Assembly: GCF_024748615.1 (NCBI RefSeq) | Contig: NZ_CP087168.1 | Location: 1,488,001-1,552,000 of the forward strand | Source of the DNA: Pseudomonas sp. B21-048 | GTDB lineage: Bacteria > Pseudomonadota > Gammaproteobacteria > Pseudomonadales > Pseudomonadaceae | Length of the DNA: 64,000 nt | Reading direction: 5' to 3' | In this document: positions 27,607 to 35,236 of the stretch, in pieces | Layout of the letters: each line of letters starts with the position of its first letter | Numbering within the stretch: position 1 is the stretch's first letter | Position numbers and translations under genes: made by a program | Notes under the pieces: generated by a model | What the model saw: only the letters and a program-made list of their open reading frames with translations | Databases searched by the model: none | Told to the model about the DNA's origin: nothing

Positions 27607-27972
27607 ATGGATATGAGCGTGAAGCTGAACTTGTCTTATCCTGCGGCCCAGCAGGCGACGACTGTTGCCGATAAGCCTGCGGAAAAGCCTCTAGCGGAAA
27701 CTGCGCCAGTGGTTGCCGTCAAGGAAGAAAGTAAAAGCAGGCAGGCCGAGCAGGAAAAACTGAAGATGGCCGTTCAGGAAATCGAACAGTTTGTTCAGTC
27801 GGTCAAGCGCAACCTGGAGTTCTCGATTGATGAGCCTTCAGGCAAAGTTGTGGTCAAAGTGATTGCCAGTGACTCTGGTGAGGTGATTCGTCAAATCCCC
27901 AACGAAGAAGTCCTGAAATTGGCGAACAGTTTGAATGATGCAAGCAGCCTGTTGTTCAGCGCAAAAGTCTGA
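27607..27972 (+). CDS. flaG: FlaG family protein
   Basis: 121 residues. The FlaG domain is in the C-terminal half (LEFSIDEPSGKVVVKVIASDSGEVIRQIPNEEVL). FlaG influences filament length and lies between fliC and fliD in pseudomonads and vibrios. The ATG at 27607 is chosen because GAGGTGA sits five bases before it; in-frame ATGs at 27601 and 27613 and a GTG at 27598 are alternatives. Confidence 0.9.
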   Translation: MDMSVKLNLSYPAAQQATTVADKPAEKPLAETAPVVAVKEESKSRQAEQEKLKMAVQEIEQFVQSVKRNLEFSIDEPSGKVVVKVIASDSGEVIRQIPNEEVLKLANSLNDASSLLFSAKV

Positions 27973-27976
27973 CAGC

Positions 27977-27992
27977 TGGCACGAATTTTGTT
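27977..27992 (+). promoter_or_regulatory. variant sigma-54 promoter upstream of fliD
   Basis: TGGCACGAATTTTGTT has a perfect -24 (TGGCACG), but with correct spacing the -12 reads TTGT instead of TTGC. A TTGC occurs three bases further on, where spacing is too long. fliD transcription from RpoN/FleQ is known in P. aeruginosa, so a weak RpoN promoter is plausible. Confidence 0.45.
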
Positions 27993-28054
27993 GCTATGTT
28001 CTTTTGGGCGTTGTAGTGGTCAAAAGGCCGGCGACACACTGAAGGGAGTTTCAC

Positions 28055-29500
28055 ATGGCAAGTCCAATTCTACCGGGCACGGGTTTAGGCTCCGGCCTTG
28101 ATACCGGTGCTATCGTCAAAGCCTTGGTGAACGCTGACAAAGCCGCCAAGCAAGGTCAGATTGACCGTGGGACTGCGACCAATACCGCGAGCATTTCCGG
28201 CATTGGTACCTTGAAGTCGTTGATGGCTGCCTTCAATAAGGCCATGAAGGATCTGGGTAGCACGACGACCCCGCAATTTCCGGGTTTTGCAGCCACTTCC
28301 TCCGATGTGAAGATCGTCGGCGTCACTGCCAACAACTCGGCGGTAAACGGCAACTACGTCGTGAAAGTGGATAATCTGGCCACGTCTTCGAAAGTCACCA
28401 GCGCTGCGTTCGCCGGCGGTACGACCAGCCCGATCACTGCGGATACGTTGATCATCACGCAGGGTACCAGCACCTACAACCTCGACATCAAGCCCGGGGC
28501 GACGCTGCAATCGGTTCGCGATTCGATCAATGCCGATACCTCGCTCAAGGGTGCCGGTATCAGTGCCAACATCGTCACCGACTCCTTCGGTTCGCGTCTG
28601 GTGCTTGGCTCGACCACGACCGGTGCGGGTTCTGACATTTCCGTTGGCTCCGTCAGCGGCAGTTCGGAACTGACTATCGACGGCAGCACTGTCGTTGGCG
28701 AAAGCGGCGGCCCGGCAATGACGCCCACCTCCGCTGGTTCGATCGGTGCTGTGGCCATTGATGCTAAATTCTCCATCGATGGCATGGCACTGACCAGCAA
28801 GAGCAACACGGTAGACAAGGCCGTTTCCGGGCTGACCTTGAACTTGGTGGCGACCGGTACTTCGACCGTCACTGTGGCCAGCAACAACGATGGTCTGAAA
28901 GCTTCGATCCAGAAGTTCGTCGATGCTTACAACGCTCTGGCCAATGGCATCACGGCATTGACCAAGCCTTCGCTCGACGATGACGGCAATCTGACCGTTG
29001 CGGCTGCGTTGACCGGCGACGCATTGCCGCGTTCGATTCTCTCGGCTATACGCGGTCCTCTGGCGGAAACGGGGGCGGGTGACAAACTGACTGTTCTGGC
29101 GCAGCTGGGTATTACCACCGATCAAAAAACCGGTGCTCTCAGCTTCGACAGCAGCAAATTCACCAGCGCCATGAACGACAAGAAGCTGGGCGGTGAAGTC
29201 CAGAAGATGTTTGTCGGTGATGCTGGCAGCAACAATGGTCTGTTGGCGCGCATGACGAAGGTCATTGCACCGTTCACCGATGCCGGCGGTGTTCTGGAAC
29301 AGCGCACAACAAGTCTGAACAAGACAAAGACCAAGTTGACCAATGACCAGGGCGCCCTGGATCGCCGAATAGAGACCCTGACCGCGGTGCTGACCAAAAA
29401 GTACAACGACATGGATACGCTTGTCGGTAAGCTGAAAGCGACAGCCAGTAACATCACCTCGATGTTCGAGGCGATAACCGCACAGCAGAGGAACTCCTAA
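28055..29500 (+). CDS. fliD: FliD, flagellar filament cap (HAP2)
   Basis: 481 residues. N-terminal FliD domain (SPILPGTGLGSGLDTGAIVKALV) and C-terminal FliD domain (about 235-475; LKASIQKFVDAYNALANGIT, ending KYNDMDTLVGKLKATASNITSMF). It caps the growing filament and folds exported flagellin. GAAGGGAG precedes the ATG. A strong terminator follows, before fliS. Confidence 0.96.
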   Translation: MASPILPGTGLGSGLDTGAIVKALVNADKAAKQGQIDRGTATNTASISGIGTLKSLMAAFNKAMKDLGSTTTPQFPGFAATSSDVKIVGVTANNSAVNGNYVVKVDNLATSSKVTSAAFAGGTTSPITADTLIITQGTSTYNLDIKPGATLQSVRDSINADTSLKGAGISANIVTDSFGSRLVLGSTTTGAGSDISVGSVSGSSELTIDGSTVVGESGGPAMTPTSAGSIGAVAIDAKFSIDGMALTSKSNTVDKAVSGLTLNLVATGTSTVTVASNNDGLKASIQKFVDAYNALANGITALTKPSLDDDGNLTVAAALTGDALPRSILSAIRGPLAETGAGDKLTVLAQLGITTDQKTGALSFDSSKFTSAMNDKKLGGEVQKMFVGDAGSNNGLLARMTKVIAPFTDAGGVLEQRTTSLNKTKTKLTNDQGALDRRIETLTAVLTKKYNDMDTLVGKLKATASNITSMFEAITAQQRNS

Positions 29501-29513
29501 CACTCGCAGTGCC

Positions 29514-29555
29514 AAAAGCCCGGCAGCGTTTCAACGCTCCGGGCTTTTTGTTTTT
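29514..29555 (+). terminator. strong intrinsic terminator after fliD
   Basis: AAAAGCCCGG and CCGGGCTTTT form a perfect 10-bp outer stem; AGCGTT/AACGCT forms an inner 6-bp stem with loop TC and a one-base bulge. The T run TTTTTGTTTTT follows directly, 14 bases after the fliD stop. Confidence 0.92.
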
Positions 29556-29626
29556 AAATCTAAAGTTTTTTGACGCGTCGTCGATACATTCGTTATACGG
29601 ACCACAGATTTCTGATGAGGTACAAC

Positions 29627-30022
29627 ATGAATCCAATGTTAGCCCTTCGCCAATACCAGAAGATTGGCGCTCAGGCGCAAACTTCCGAAGCCAGCCCGCA
29701 TCGTTTGGTGCAGATGCTGATGGAAGGCGGCCTGGATCGTATCGCCCAAGCTAAAGGTGCGATGGAGCGTAAGGACATTCCGAATAAAGGCGTTCTGATC
29801 GGCAAGGCCATCGGCATTATCGGTGGTCTGCGTGAAGGTCTGGATCTGGAAAACCAGGCTGATTCGGTGACTGAGTTGGATAACCTCTACACCTATATGA
29901 TGAAGCGTCTGGCTGAAGCCAACATCAAGACCGATCCAAAAATTCTCGACGAAGTCGCCGATTTGCTTCGCACGGTGAAAGACGGTTGGGATGCGATTGC
30001 CGCGCCGGGTCCGCAGTTTTAA
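29627..30022 (+). CDS. fliS: FliS, flagellin export chaperone
   Basis: 131 residues. YQKIGAQAQTSEASPHRLVQMLMEGGLDRI is the FliS family start. It binds the C-terminus of unfolded flagellin in the cytoplasm and prevents early polymerisation. The ATG at 29627 (MNPMLALRQYQ) is chosen over an upstream in-frame start that would add unrelated residues; GAGG lies eight bases before it. fliT follows after 11 bases. Confidence 0.95.
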   Translation: MNPMLALRQYQKIGAQAQTSEASPHRLVQMLMEGGLDRIAQAKGAMERKDIPNKGVLIGKAIGIIGGLREGLDLENQADSVTELDNLYTYMMKRLAEANIKTDPKILDEVADLLRTVKDGWDAIAAPGPQF

Positions 30023-30033
30023 GGAGATCACTC

Positions 30034-30330
30034 ATGAGTCTTGTCTTGCAGCGAATCGAACAAACCCGCGCGGCCCTCGTCGGGGCATTGGCCGAGCGCA
30101 ATTGGGAAGCCATTGGCGAGTTGGACCTGGCTTGCCGTTCCTGCATGGAAGACGCCTTGAGTGAAGCTTCGGTGGACGAGCTCGCGTTGCGCGATAACCT
30201 TGAGGAGTTGCTGGGCGTGTATAAACAGCTTCTGGAGGCGGCGACGGGAGAGCGGCAAGCGATAGTTGACGAGATGTCGCAGATCCAACAAGCGCAGAGT
30301 GCGGCAAAGGTTTACCATCTGTTTGGTTAA
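30034..30330 (+). CDS. fliT: FliT-like flagellar export chaperone
   Basis: 98 residues, predicted all-helical (IEQTRAALVGALAERNWEAIGELDLACR). In this position after fliS pseudomonads carry the FliT-type chaperone for the cap protein FliD. TAAGGAGATCACTC gives a good Shine-Dalgarno for the ATG at 30034. Assignment rests more on context and length than on strong motifs. Confidence 0.8.
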   Translation: MSLVLQRIEQTRAALVGALAERNWEAIGELDLACRSCMEDALSEASVDELALRDNLEELLGVYKQLLEAATGERQAIVDEMSQIQQAQSAAKVYHLFG

Positions 30331-30415
30331 TTAATCCTCAGTTAATCCAAACATGTGCGCCATAAATTTGACTGTGCGCGGTTTTTTGACTTAACTAGTG
30401 GCTGGTTCCAGATTT

Positions 30416-30452
30416 CAAGCGTCTACAGGCACAACGTGTCTGCAAGCGTCTA
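30416..30452. repeat. direct repeat upstream of fleQ
   Basis: CAAGCGTCTA occurs at 30416-30425 and again at 30443-30452, 27 bases apart. Between them lies an imperfect inverted repeat, CAGGCAC-AAC-GTGTCTG. They sit 50-86 bases before the fleQ ATG, so they could be regulator sites in the fleQ promoter. Seen directly; the function is unknown. Confidence 0.4.
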
Positions 30453-30501
30453 GCTTGCCCCTCATTTTGGGCATTGAGTTGACTAGGGAAGTTGCTATTG
30501 C

Positions 30502-31977
30502 ATGTGGCGTGAAACCAAAATTCTGCTGATTGATGACGATAGCGTCCGTCGCCGCGATTTGGCGGTGATTTTAAATTTTCTTGGCGAAGAAAATTTACCC
30601 TGTGGCAGCCATGACTGGCAGCAGGCGGTCGGCTCTTTGTCATCAAGTCGTGAAGTAATCTGTGTCCTCATCGGGACGGTAAATGCTCCTGGTGCACTTT
30701 TGGGCCTGTTAAAGACACTCTCAACCTGGGATGAGTTCCTTCCCGTTTTGTTAATGGGCGATAATTCTTCCATTGACTTGCCGGAAGACCAGCGTCGTCG
30801 AGTGCTTTCGACCCTCGAAATGCCACCCAGCTACAGCAAACTGCTCGATTCGTTGCACCGTGCCCAAGTCTATCGCGAGATGTATGACCAGGCCCGTGAA
30901 CGCGGTCGTCACCGTGAGCCCAATCTTTTCCGCAGCCTCGTCGGCACCAGCCGGGCTATTCAGCACGTCCGGCAGATGATGCAGCAAGTCGCCGATACTG
31001 ACGCCAGCGTGCTGATCCTCGGCGAATCCGGGACCGGCAAGGAAGTGGTCGCGCGTAATCTGCACTACCATTCCAAGCGCCGCGAAGCGCCGTTTGTACC
31101 GGTCAATTGCGGGGCGATCCCTGCCGAGCTGCTGGAAAGTGAGCTGTTCGGTCACGAGAAGGGCGCGTTCACCGGGGCGATCACCAGTCGCGCCGGGCGT
31201 TTTGAGCTGGCCAACGGCGGTACCTTGTTCCTCGACGAAATCGGCGACATGCCGCTGCCGATGCAAGTCAAGCTGCTGCGCGTCTTGCAGGAGCGCACCT
31301 TCGAACGCGTGGGCAGCAACAAGACCCAAAGCGTCGATGTGCGGATCATTGCCGCGACCCACAAGAATCTCGAAAGCATGATCGAGATCGGCACTTTCCG
31401 CGAAGACCTCTACTATCGCCTGAACGTGTTCCCGATCGAGATGGCGCCGCTGCGTGAGCGTGTCGAAGACATTCCGCTGCTGATGAACGAATTGATTTCG
31501 CGCATGGAGCACGAGAAGCGTGGTTCGATCCGTTTCAACTCGGCGGCGATCATGTCGCTGTGCCGTCACGGCTGGCCGGGTAACGTCCGCGAACTGGCCA
31601 ACCTGGTGGAGCGCATGGCGATCATGCACCCGTACGGGGTGATCGGCGTGGTCGAGCTGCCGAAGAAATTCCGCTACGTCGACGACGAGGACGAGCAACT
31701 GGTTGACAGCTTGCGCAGCGATCTTGAGGAGCGGGTGGCCATTAACGGTCATACCCCGGACTTCACCGCCAACGCTATGCTGCCGCCGGAAGGCCTGGAC
31801 TTGAAGGACTACCTCGGCAGTCTGGAACAAGGACTGATTCAGCAGGCGCTGGATGATGCCAATGGCATCGTGGCGCGGGCGGCCGAACGGCTGCGTATTC
31901 GTCGCACCACGCTGGTGGAGAAGATGCGCAAGTACGGCATGAGTCGTCGTGACGGTGATGAACAGGCGGATGATTGA
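30502..31977 (+). CDS. fleQ: FleQ, master flagellar regulator, c-di-GMP-responsive sigma-54 activator
   Basis: 491 residues. The N-terminal receiver-like domain (1 to about 120) lacks the usual phosphoacceptor context. The AAA+ domain has Walker A GESGTGKE (174-181) and the sigma-54 contact loop GAFTGA (221-226). The c-di-GMP-binding landmarks known in P. aeruginosa are at the same numbers: LFRS 142-145 with Arg144, and Arg185-Asn186. The C-terminal Fis-type helix-turn-helix is [21 protein letters not shown]. It activates the RpoN-dependent flagellar promoters seen in this window. Confidence 0.97.
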   Translation: MWRETKILLIDDDSVRRRDLAVILNFLGEENLPCGSHDWQQAVGSLSSSREVICVLIGTVNAPGALLGLLKTLSTWDEFLPVLLMGDNSSIDLPEDQRRRVLSTLEMPPSYSKLLDSLHRAQVYREMYDQARERGRHREPNLFRSLVGTSRAIQHVRQMMQQVADTDASVLILGESGTGKEVVARNLHYHSKRREAPFVPVNCGAIPAELLESELFGHEKGAFTGAITSRAGRFELANGGTLFLDEIGDMPLPMQVKLLRVLQERTFERVGSNKTQSVDVRIIAATHKNLESMIEIGTFREDLYYRLNVFPIEMAPLRERVEDIPLLMNELISRMEHEKRGSIRFNSAAIMSLCRHGWPGNVRELANLVERMAIMHPYGVIGVVELPKKFRYVDDEDEQLVDSLRSDLEERVAINGHTPDFTANAMLPPEGLDLKDYLGSLEQGLIQQALDDANGIVARAAERLRIRRTTLVEKMRKYGMSRRDGDEQADD

Positions 31978-31978
31978 C

Positions 31979-32018
31979 GCCTGTTTTTCAACTCTTTCAT
32001 TTATAGGCAGTTTTTTTT
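31979..32018 (+). terminator. weak terminator after fleQ
   Basis: GCCTGT (31979-31984) pairs with ATAGGC (32003-32008, one G-U) around an 18-base loop, followed by AG and eight Ts. The short stem makes this a modest candidate; it ends just before the fleS promoter. Confidence 0.4.
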
Positions 32019-32034
32019 AGGCACGGGTATTGCT
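32019..32034 (+). promoter_or_regulatory. sigma-54 promoter of fleSR
   Basis: AGGCACGGGTATTGCT: GG at 32020-32021 and GC at 32032-32033 with exactly ten bases between, and a TTGC -12. It lies about 54 bases before the fleS ATG. RpoN/FleQ control of fleSR is established in P. aeruginosa. Confidence 0.85.
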
Positions 32035-32087
32035 ACATCCCTCGTAACGGTCCGTTTAACTGACGGTCAACCACGCGAGAGAGCACG

Positions 32088-33311
32088 ATGCCCCACGCCG
32101 CCCAGATGTCTCCTGTCCCTGACACTTCGGGGCAATCATCGTCCGTAGAGCAGGCAAGCCGGCTTGGCCTCGAGCAGGCGTTTGCCCTGTTCAGCCAGAT
32201 GTCGAGCCAGTTGACCGATTCCTACAGCATGCTCGAAGCCCGGGTCACCGAGCTCAAAGGCGAGCTGGCAGTGGTCAGTGCTCAGCGCATGCAGGAGCTG
32301 GCGGAAAAAGAACGCCTGGCCAACCGTCTGCAAAATCTCCTCGATCTGTTGCCCGGCGGCGTCATCGTCATCGATGCCCAAGGCATCGTACGCGAAGCCA
32401 ATCCCGCCGCGACTGAACTGCTCGGCCTGCCCCTCGAAGGCGAGCTGTGGCGTCATGTGATTGCTCGATGCTTTGCGCCGCGCGAAGACGATGGTCACGA
32501 AATCTCTCTCAAGGACGGTCGGCGTTTGTCGATCGCCACGCGCTCGCTGGATGCTGAGCCCGGTCAGTTGGTGCTGCTCAATGACCTGACTGAAACCCGT
32601 CATCTGCAAGATCAACTGGCTCGTCATGAGCGCCTCTCGTCTCTCGGTCGTATGGTAGCGTCGTTGGCTCATCAGATTCGCACGCCGTTGTCCGCTGCGT
32701 TGCTCTATGCCAGTCATCTGACCGAGCAGGCGTTGCCGGTGGCCACGCAGCAGCGTTTTGCCGGCCGCCTGAAAGAGCGTTTGCATGAGCTGGAACACCA
32801 GGTTCGCGACATGCTGGTGTTCGCTCGTGGCGAGCTGCCGTTGACCGATCGCTTGACCCCCAGGATGCTGATGCAGTCGCTGCAAGCGGCAGCGCTTACC
32901 CAGGTTCAGGACTTGCCGATTCGCTGGCAGTGCGACAGTCATGCCGGTGAGTTGTTGTGCAATCGCGACACCTTGGTCGGGGCGATTCTGAATCTGATCG
33001 AGAATGCCATTCAGGCGAGTGCTGGCGGTGTCCGTTTGAAGGTTCACCTGTATACCCGCGGCAACAACTTGCGACTGTGCGTCAGCGACAGTGGCAGTGG
33101 CATCGACACGAAGGTACTGGCGCGTTTGGGTGAGCCGTTTTTTACCACCAAAACCACTGGCACCGGCCTGGGCCTGACCGTGGTCAAGGCAGTGGCCCGT
33201 GCTCATCAGGGGGAATTGCAGTTGCGCTCGCGGCCGGGTCGCGGCACTTGTGCGCAGGTGATCTTGCCGCTTTTTTCGGGTGAACAGCGCAGCGCTCAGG
33301 GAGCGAAGTGA
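32088..33311 (+). CDS. fleS: FleS, flagellar sensor histidine kinase
   Basis: 407 residues, no transmembrane segment, so cytoplasmic. A coiled-coil-like helix (about 45-85) precedes a PAS domain (about 85-165; LLDLLPGGVIVIDAQGIV). The HisKA domain has His195 in ASLAHQIRTP, and the HATPase region shows LIENAIQ, SDSGSGID and TGLGLTVVKA. With FleR it controls the mid-stage flagellar genes. The stop overlaps the fleR start (GTGA). Confidence 0.95.
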   Translation: MPHAAQMSPVPDTSGQSSSVEQASRLGLEQAFALFSQMSSQLTDSYSMLEARVTELKGELAVVSAQRMQELAEKERLANRLQNLLDLLPGGVIVIDAQGIVREANPAATELLGLPLEGELWRHVIARCFAPREDDGHEISLKDGRRLSIATRSLDAEPGQLVLLNDLTETRHLQDQLARHERLSSLGRMVASLAHQIRTPLSAALLYASHLTEQALPVATQQRFAGRLKERLHELEHQVRDMLVFARGELPLTDRLTPRMLMQSLQAAALTQVQDLPIRWQCDSHAGELLCNRDTLVGAILNLIENAIQASAGGVRLKVHLYTRGNNLRLCVSDSGSGIDTKVLARLGEPFFTTKTTGTGLGLTVVKAVARAHQGELQLRSRPGRGTCAQVILPLFSGEQRSAQGAK

Positions 33312-34702
33312 ACAACATGGCGATCAAGGTTTTACTGGTCGAGGATGATCGCGCACTACGGGAGGCATTGGCCGATACGCTGCTGCTTGCCGGGCACGAT
33401 TACAGGGCGGTCGGTTCGGCGGAAGAGGCGCTGGAAGCTGTCGGCGCCGAGGCGTTCAATCTGGTGATCAGTGACGTCAACATGCCGGGCATGGATGGGC
33501 ACCAACTGCTTGGGTTGCTGCGGACTCGCCAACCCCAGCTGCCGGTGTTACTGATGACCGCTCACGGTGCTGTCGAGCGAGCGGTCGACGCGATGCGTCA
33601 GGGCGCGGCGGATTATCTGGTCAAACCGTTCGAGCCCAAAGCCTTGCTCGATCTGGTGGCGCGTCATGCGTTGGGTAGTCTCGGCGAGAGCGAGAGCGAG
33701 GGACCCGTGGCGTTCGAACCGGCCAGTGCGCAATTGCTCGAATTGGCCGCGCGAGTGGCGCGCAGTGATTCCACGGTGTTGATCTCTGGTGAATCCGGGA
33801 CCGGCAAGGAAGTGCTGGCGCGTTACATCCATCAGCACTCCCGTCGCGCCAGTCAGCCGTTCATTGCGATCAACTGCGCAGCGATCCCGGACAACATGCT
33901 CGAAGCCACCTTGTTCGGTCACGAAAAAGGTTCGTTCACCGGTGCCATTGCGGGGCAGGCCGGCAAGTTCGAACAGGCCGATGGCGGCACAATCCTGCTC
34001 GATGAAATCTCCGAAATGCCCCTCGGCCTTCAGGCCAAATTACTGCGCGTATTGCAGGAGCGTGAAGTCGAACGAGTGGGTGGGCGCAAGCCGATCGCAC
34101 TGGACATTCGAGTGGTCGCCACCACTAACCGTGACCTGGCCTCTGAAGTGGCGGCGGGGCGTTTTCGTGAAGACCTTTACTATCGTCTCTCGGTGTTCCC
34201 GTTGGCCTGGCGTCCGCTGCGCGAGCGCACCGCCGACATCCTGCCGCTGGCCGAGCGGCTGCTGGCCAAACACGTCAATAAAATGAAGCATGCCGCGGCG
34301 AGGCTCTCGCCTGAGGCGCAGGCGTGCCTGATCGGCTATCCGTGGCCGGGCAACGTGCGTGAACTGGATAATGCGATCCAGCGTGCCTTGATTCTGCAGC
34401 AGGGCGGCTTGATCCAGCCGCAGGATTTCTGCCTGGCCGGGCCTGTGGCGTGTGCGCCGCTGCCGACATTGGCGCCGACACCCGTGCGCGCAGTGGAAGT
34501 CGAAGCCGAATCGGCGGGCGCCCTCGGCGAGGATCTGCGGCGCCGTGAATTCCAGATGATTATTGACACCTTGCGCTCCGAGCGCGGCCGTCGCAAAGAA
34601 GCTGCCGAGCGACTGGGCATCAGCCCGCGCACCTTGCGTTACAAGCTGGCGCAGATGCGCGACGCCGGAATGGACGTGGAAGCGTATTTGTTCGCTACGT
34701 GA
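33308..34702 (+). CDS. fleR: FleR, sigma-54-dependent flagellar response regulator
   Basis: 464 residues with the GTG start. The receiver domain has VLLVEDD and the phosphoacceptor in SDVNMPGMDG. The AAA+ domain has GESGTGKE, and its sigma-54 contact loop reads GSFTGA instead of GAFTGA. The C-terminal Fis-type DNA-binding domain is RKEAAERLGISPRTLRYKL. The GTG at 33308 has AGGGAG four bases upstream and overlaps the fleS stop; an ATG at 33317 is the alternative. Confidence 0.95.
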   Translation: MNNMAIKVLLVEDDRALREALADTLLLAGHDYRAVGSAEEALEAVGAEAFNLVISDVNMPGMDGHQLLGLLRTRQPQLPVLLMTAHGAVERAVDAMRQGAADYLVKPFEPKALLDLVARHALGSLGESESEGPVAFEPASAQLLELAARVARSDSTVLISGESGTGKEVLARYIHQHSRRASQPFIAINCAAIPDNMLEATLFGHEKGSFTGAIAGQAGKFEQADGGTILLDEISEMPLGLQAKLLRVLQEREVERVGGRKPIALDIRVVATTNRDLASEVAAGRFREDLYYRLSVFPLAWRPLRERTADILPLAERLLAKHVNKMKHAAARLSPEAQACLIGYPWPGNVRELDNAIQRALILQQGGLIQPQDFCLAGPVACAPLPTLAPTPVRAVEVEAESAGALGEDLRRREFQMIIDTLRSERGRRKEAAERLGISPRTLRYKLAQMRDAGMDVEAYLFAT

Positions 34703-34758
34703 AAGTTGACGCAAGCAACACAGATCCAAATGTGGGTGCGCTGATTCACTGTTAAGGC

Positions 34759-34783
34759 AAAGCCCGGAATGGGCTTTTGTTTA
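34759..34783 (+). terminator. intrinsic terminator after fleR
   Basis: AAAGCCC / GGGCTTT, loop GGAAT, followed by TTGTTT. It lies about 56 bases after the fleR stop and just before the fliE promoter. Confidence 0.8.
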
Positions 34784-34798
34784 GCGCGGCCACCGAGC

Positions 34799-34814
34799 TG
34801 GCACCCTTGTTGCT
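34799..34814 (+). promoter_or_regulatory. sigma-54 promoter of fliEFGHIJ
   Basis: TGGCACCCTTGTTGCT: GG at 34800-34801, GC at 34812-34813, ten bases between, near-perfect -24 and -12. It lies about 78 bases before the fliE ATG and after the fleR terminator. Confidence 0.93.
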
Positions 34815-34891
34815 AACACCTCACTACCCGCCGAGTGAGTGTCAAAAAATTGCGGGTCGTCAAAGACGTAGACTCGTCAAAGAGAGAAGCC

Positions 34892-35221
34892 ATGAGCCAA
34901 GGTATTGAATTCAATCGGTTGATGCTGGATATGCGTTCCATGCAAATGGATGCCATGTCTGCGCCGAAATCGACTGCCGCCGTCCCTGAATTGGGTGGCA
35001 GCAGCTTTTCCGACATGCTCGGTCAGGCCGTCAATAAAGTGAACGACACCCAGCAGGCGTCCAATCAGTTGGCCAGCGCCTTCGAGATCGGTAAAAGCGG
35101 CGTCGACTTGACGGACGTGATGATTTCCTCACAGAAGGCCAGCGTGTCTTTTCAGGCGCTGACCCAAGTACGTAACAAGCTGGTTCAGGCTTACCAAGAC
35201 ATCATGCAGATGCCGGTTTAA
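34892..35221 (+). CDS. fliE: FliE, MS-ring-rod junction protein
   Basis: 109 residues, the P. aeruginosa length. C-terminal block [35 protein letters not shown] is the FliE signature. It links the MS ring to the proximal rod and is exported early. The ATG at 34892 ([12 protein letters not shown]) has GAGAG upstream; earlier in-frame codons lie in the promoter leader. fliF follows after 15 bases. Confidence 0.95.
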   Translation: MSQGIEFNRLMLDMRSMQMDAMSAPKSTAAVPELGGSSFSDMLGQAVNKVNDTQQASNQLASAFEIGKSGVDLTDVMISSQKASVSFQALTQVRNKLVQAYQDIMQMPV

Positions 35222-35236
35222 GGACGAGATTGAGTC

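Noticed and set aside
27977..27995. Reading TGGCACG...TTGCT upstream of fliD as a canonical sigma-54 site
   Set aside because: GG and GC are separated by 13 bases, not 10. Only the variant reading with TTGT keeps the spacing, and it is reported as such at lower confidence.
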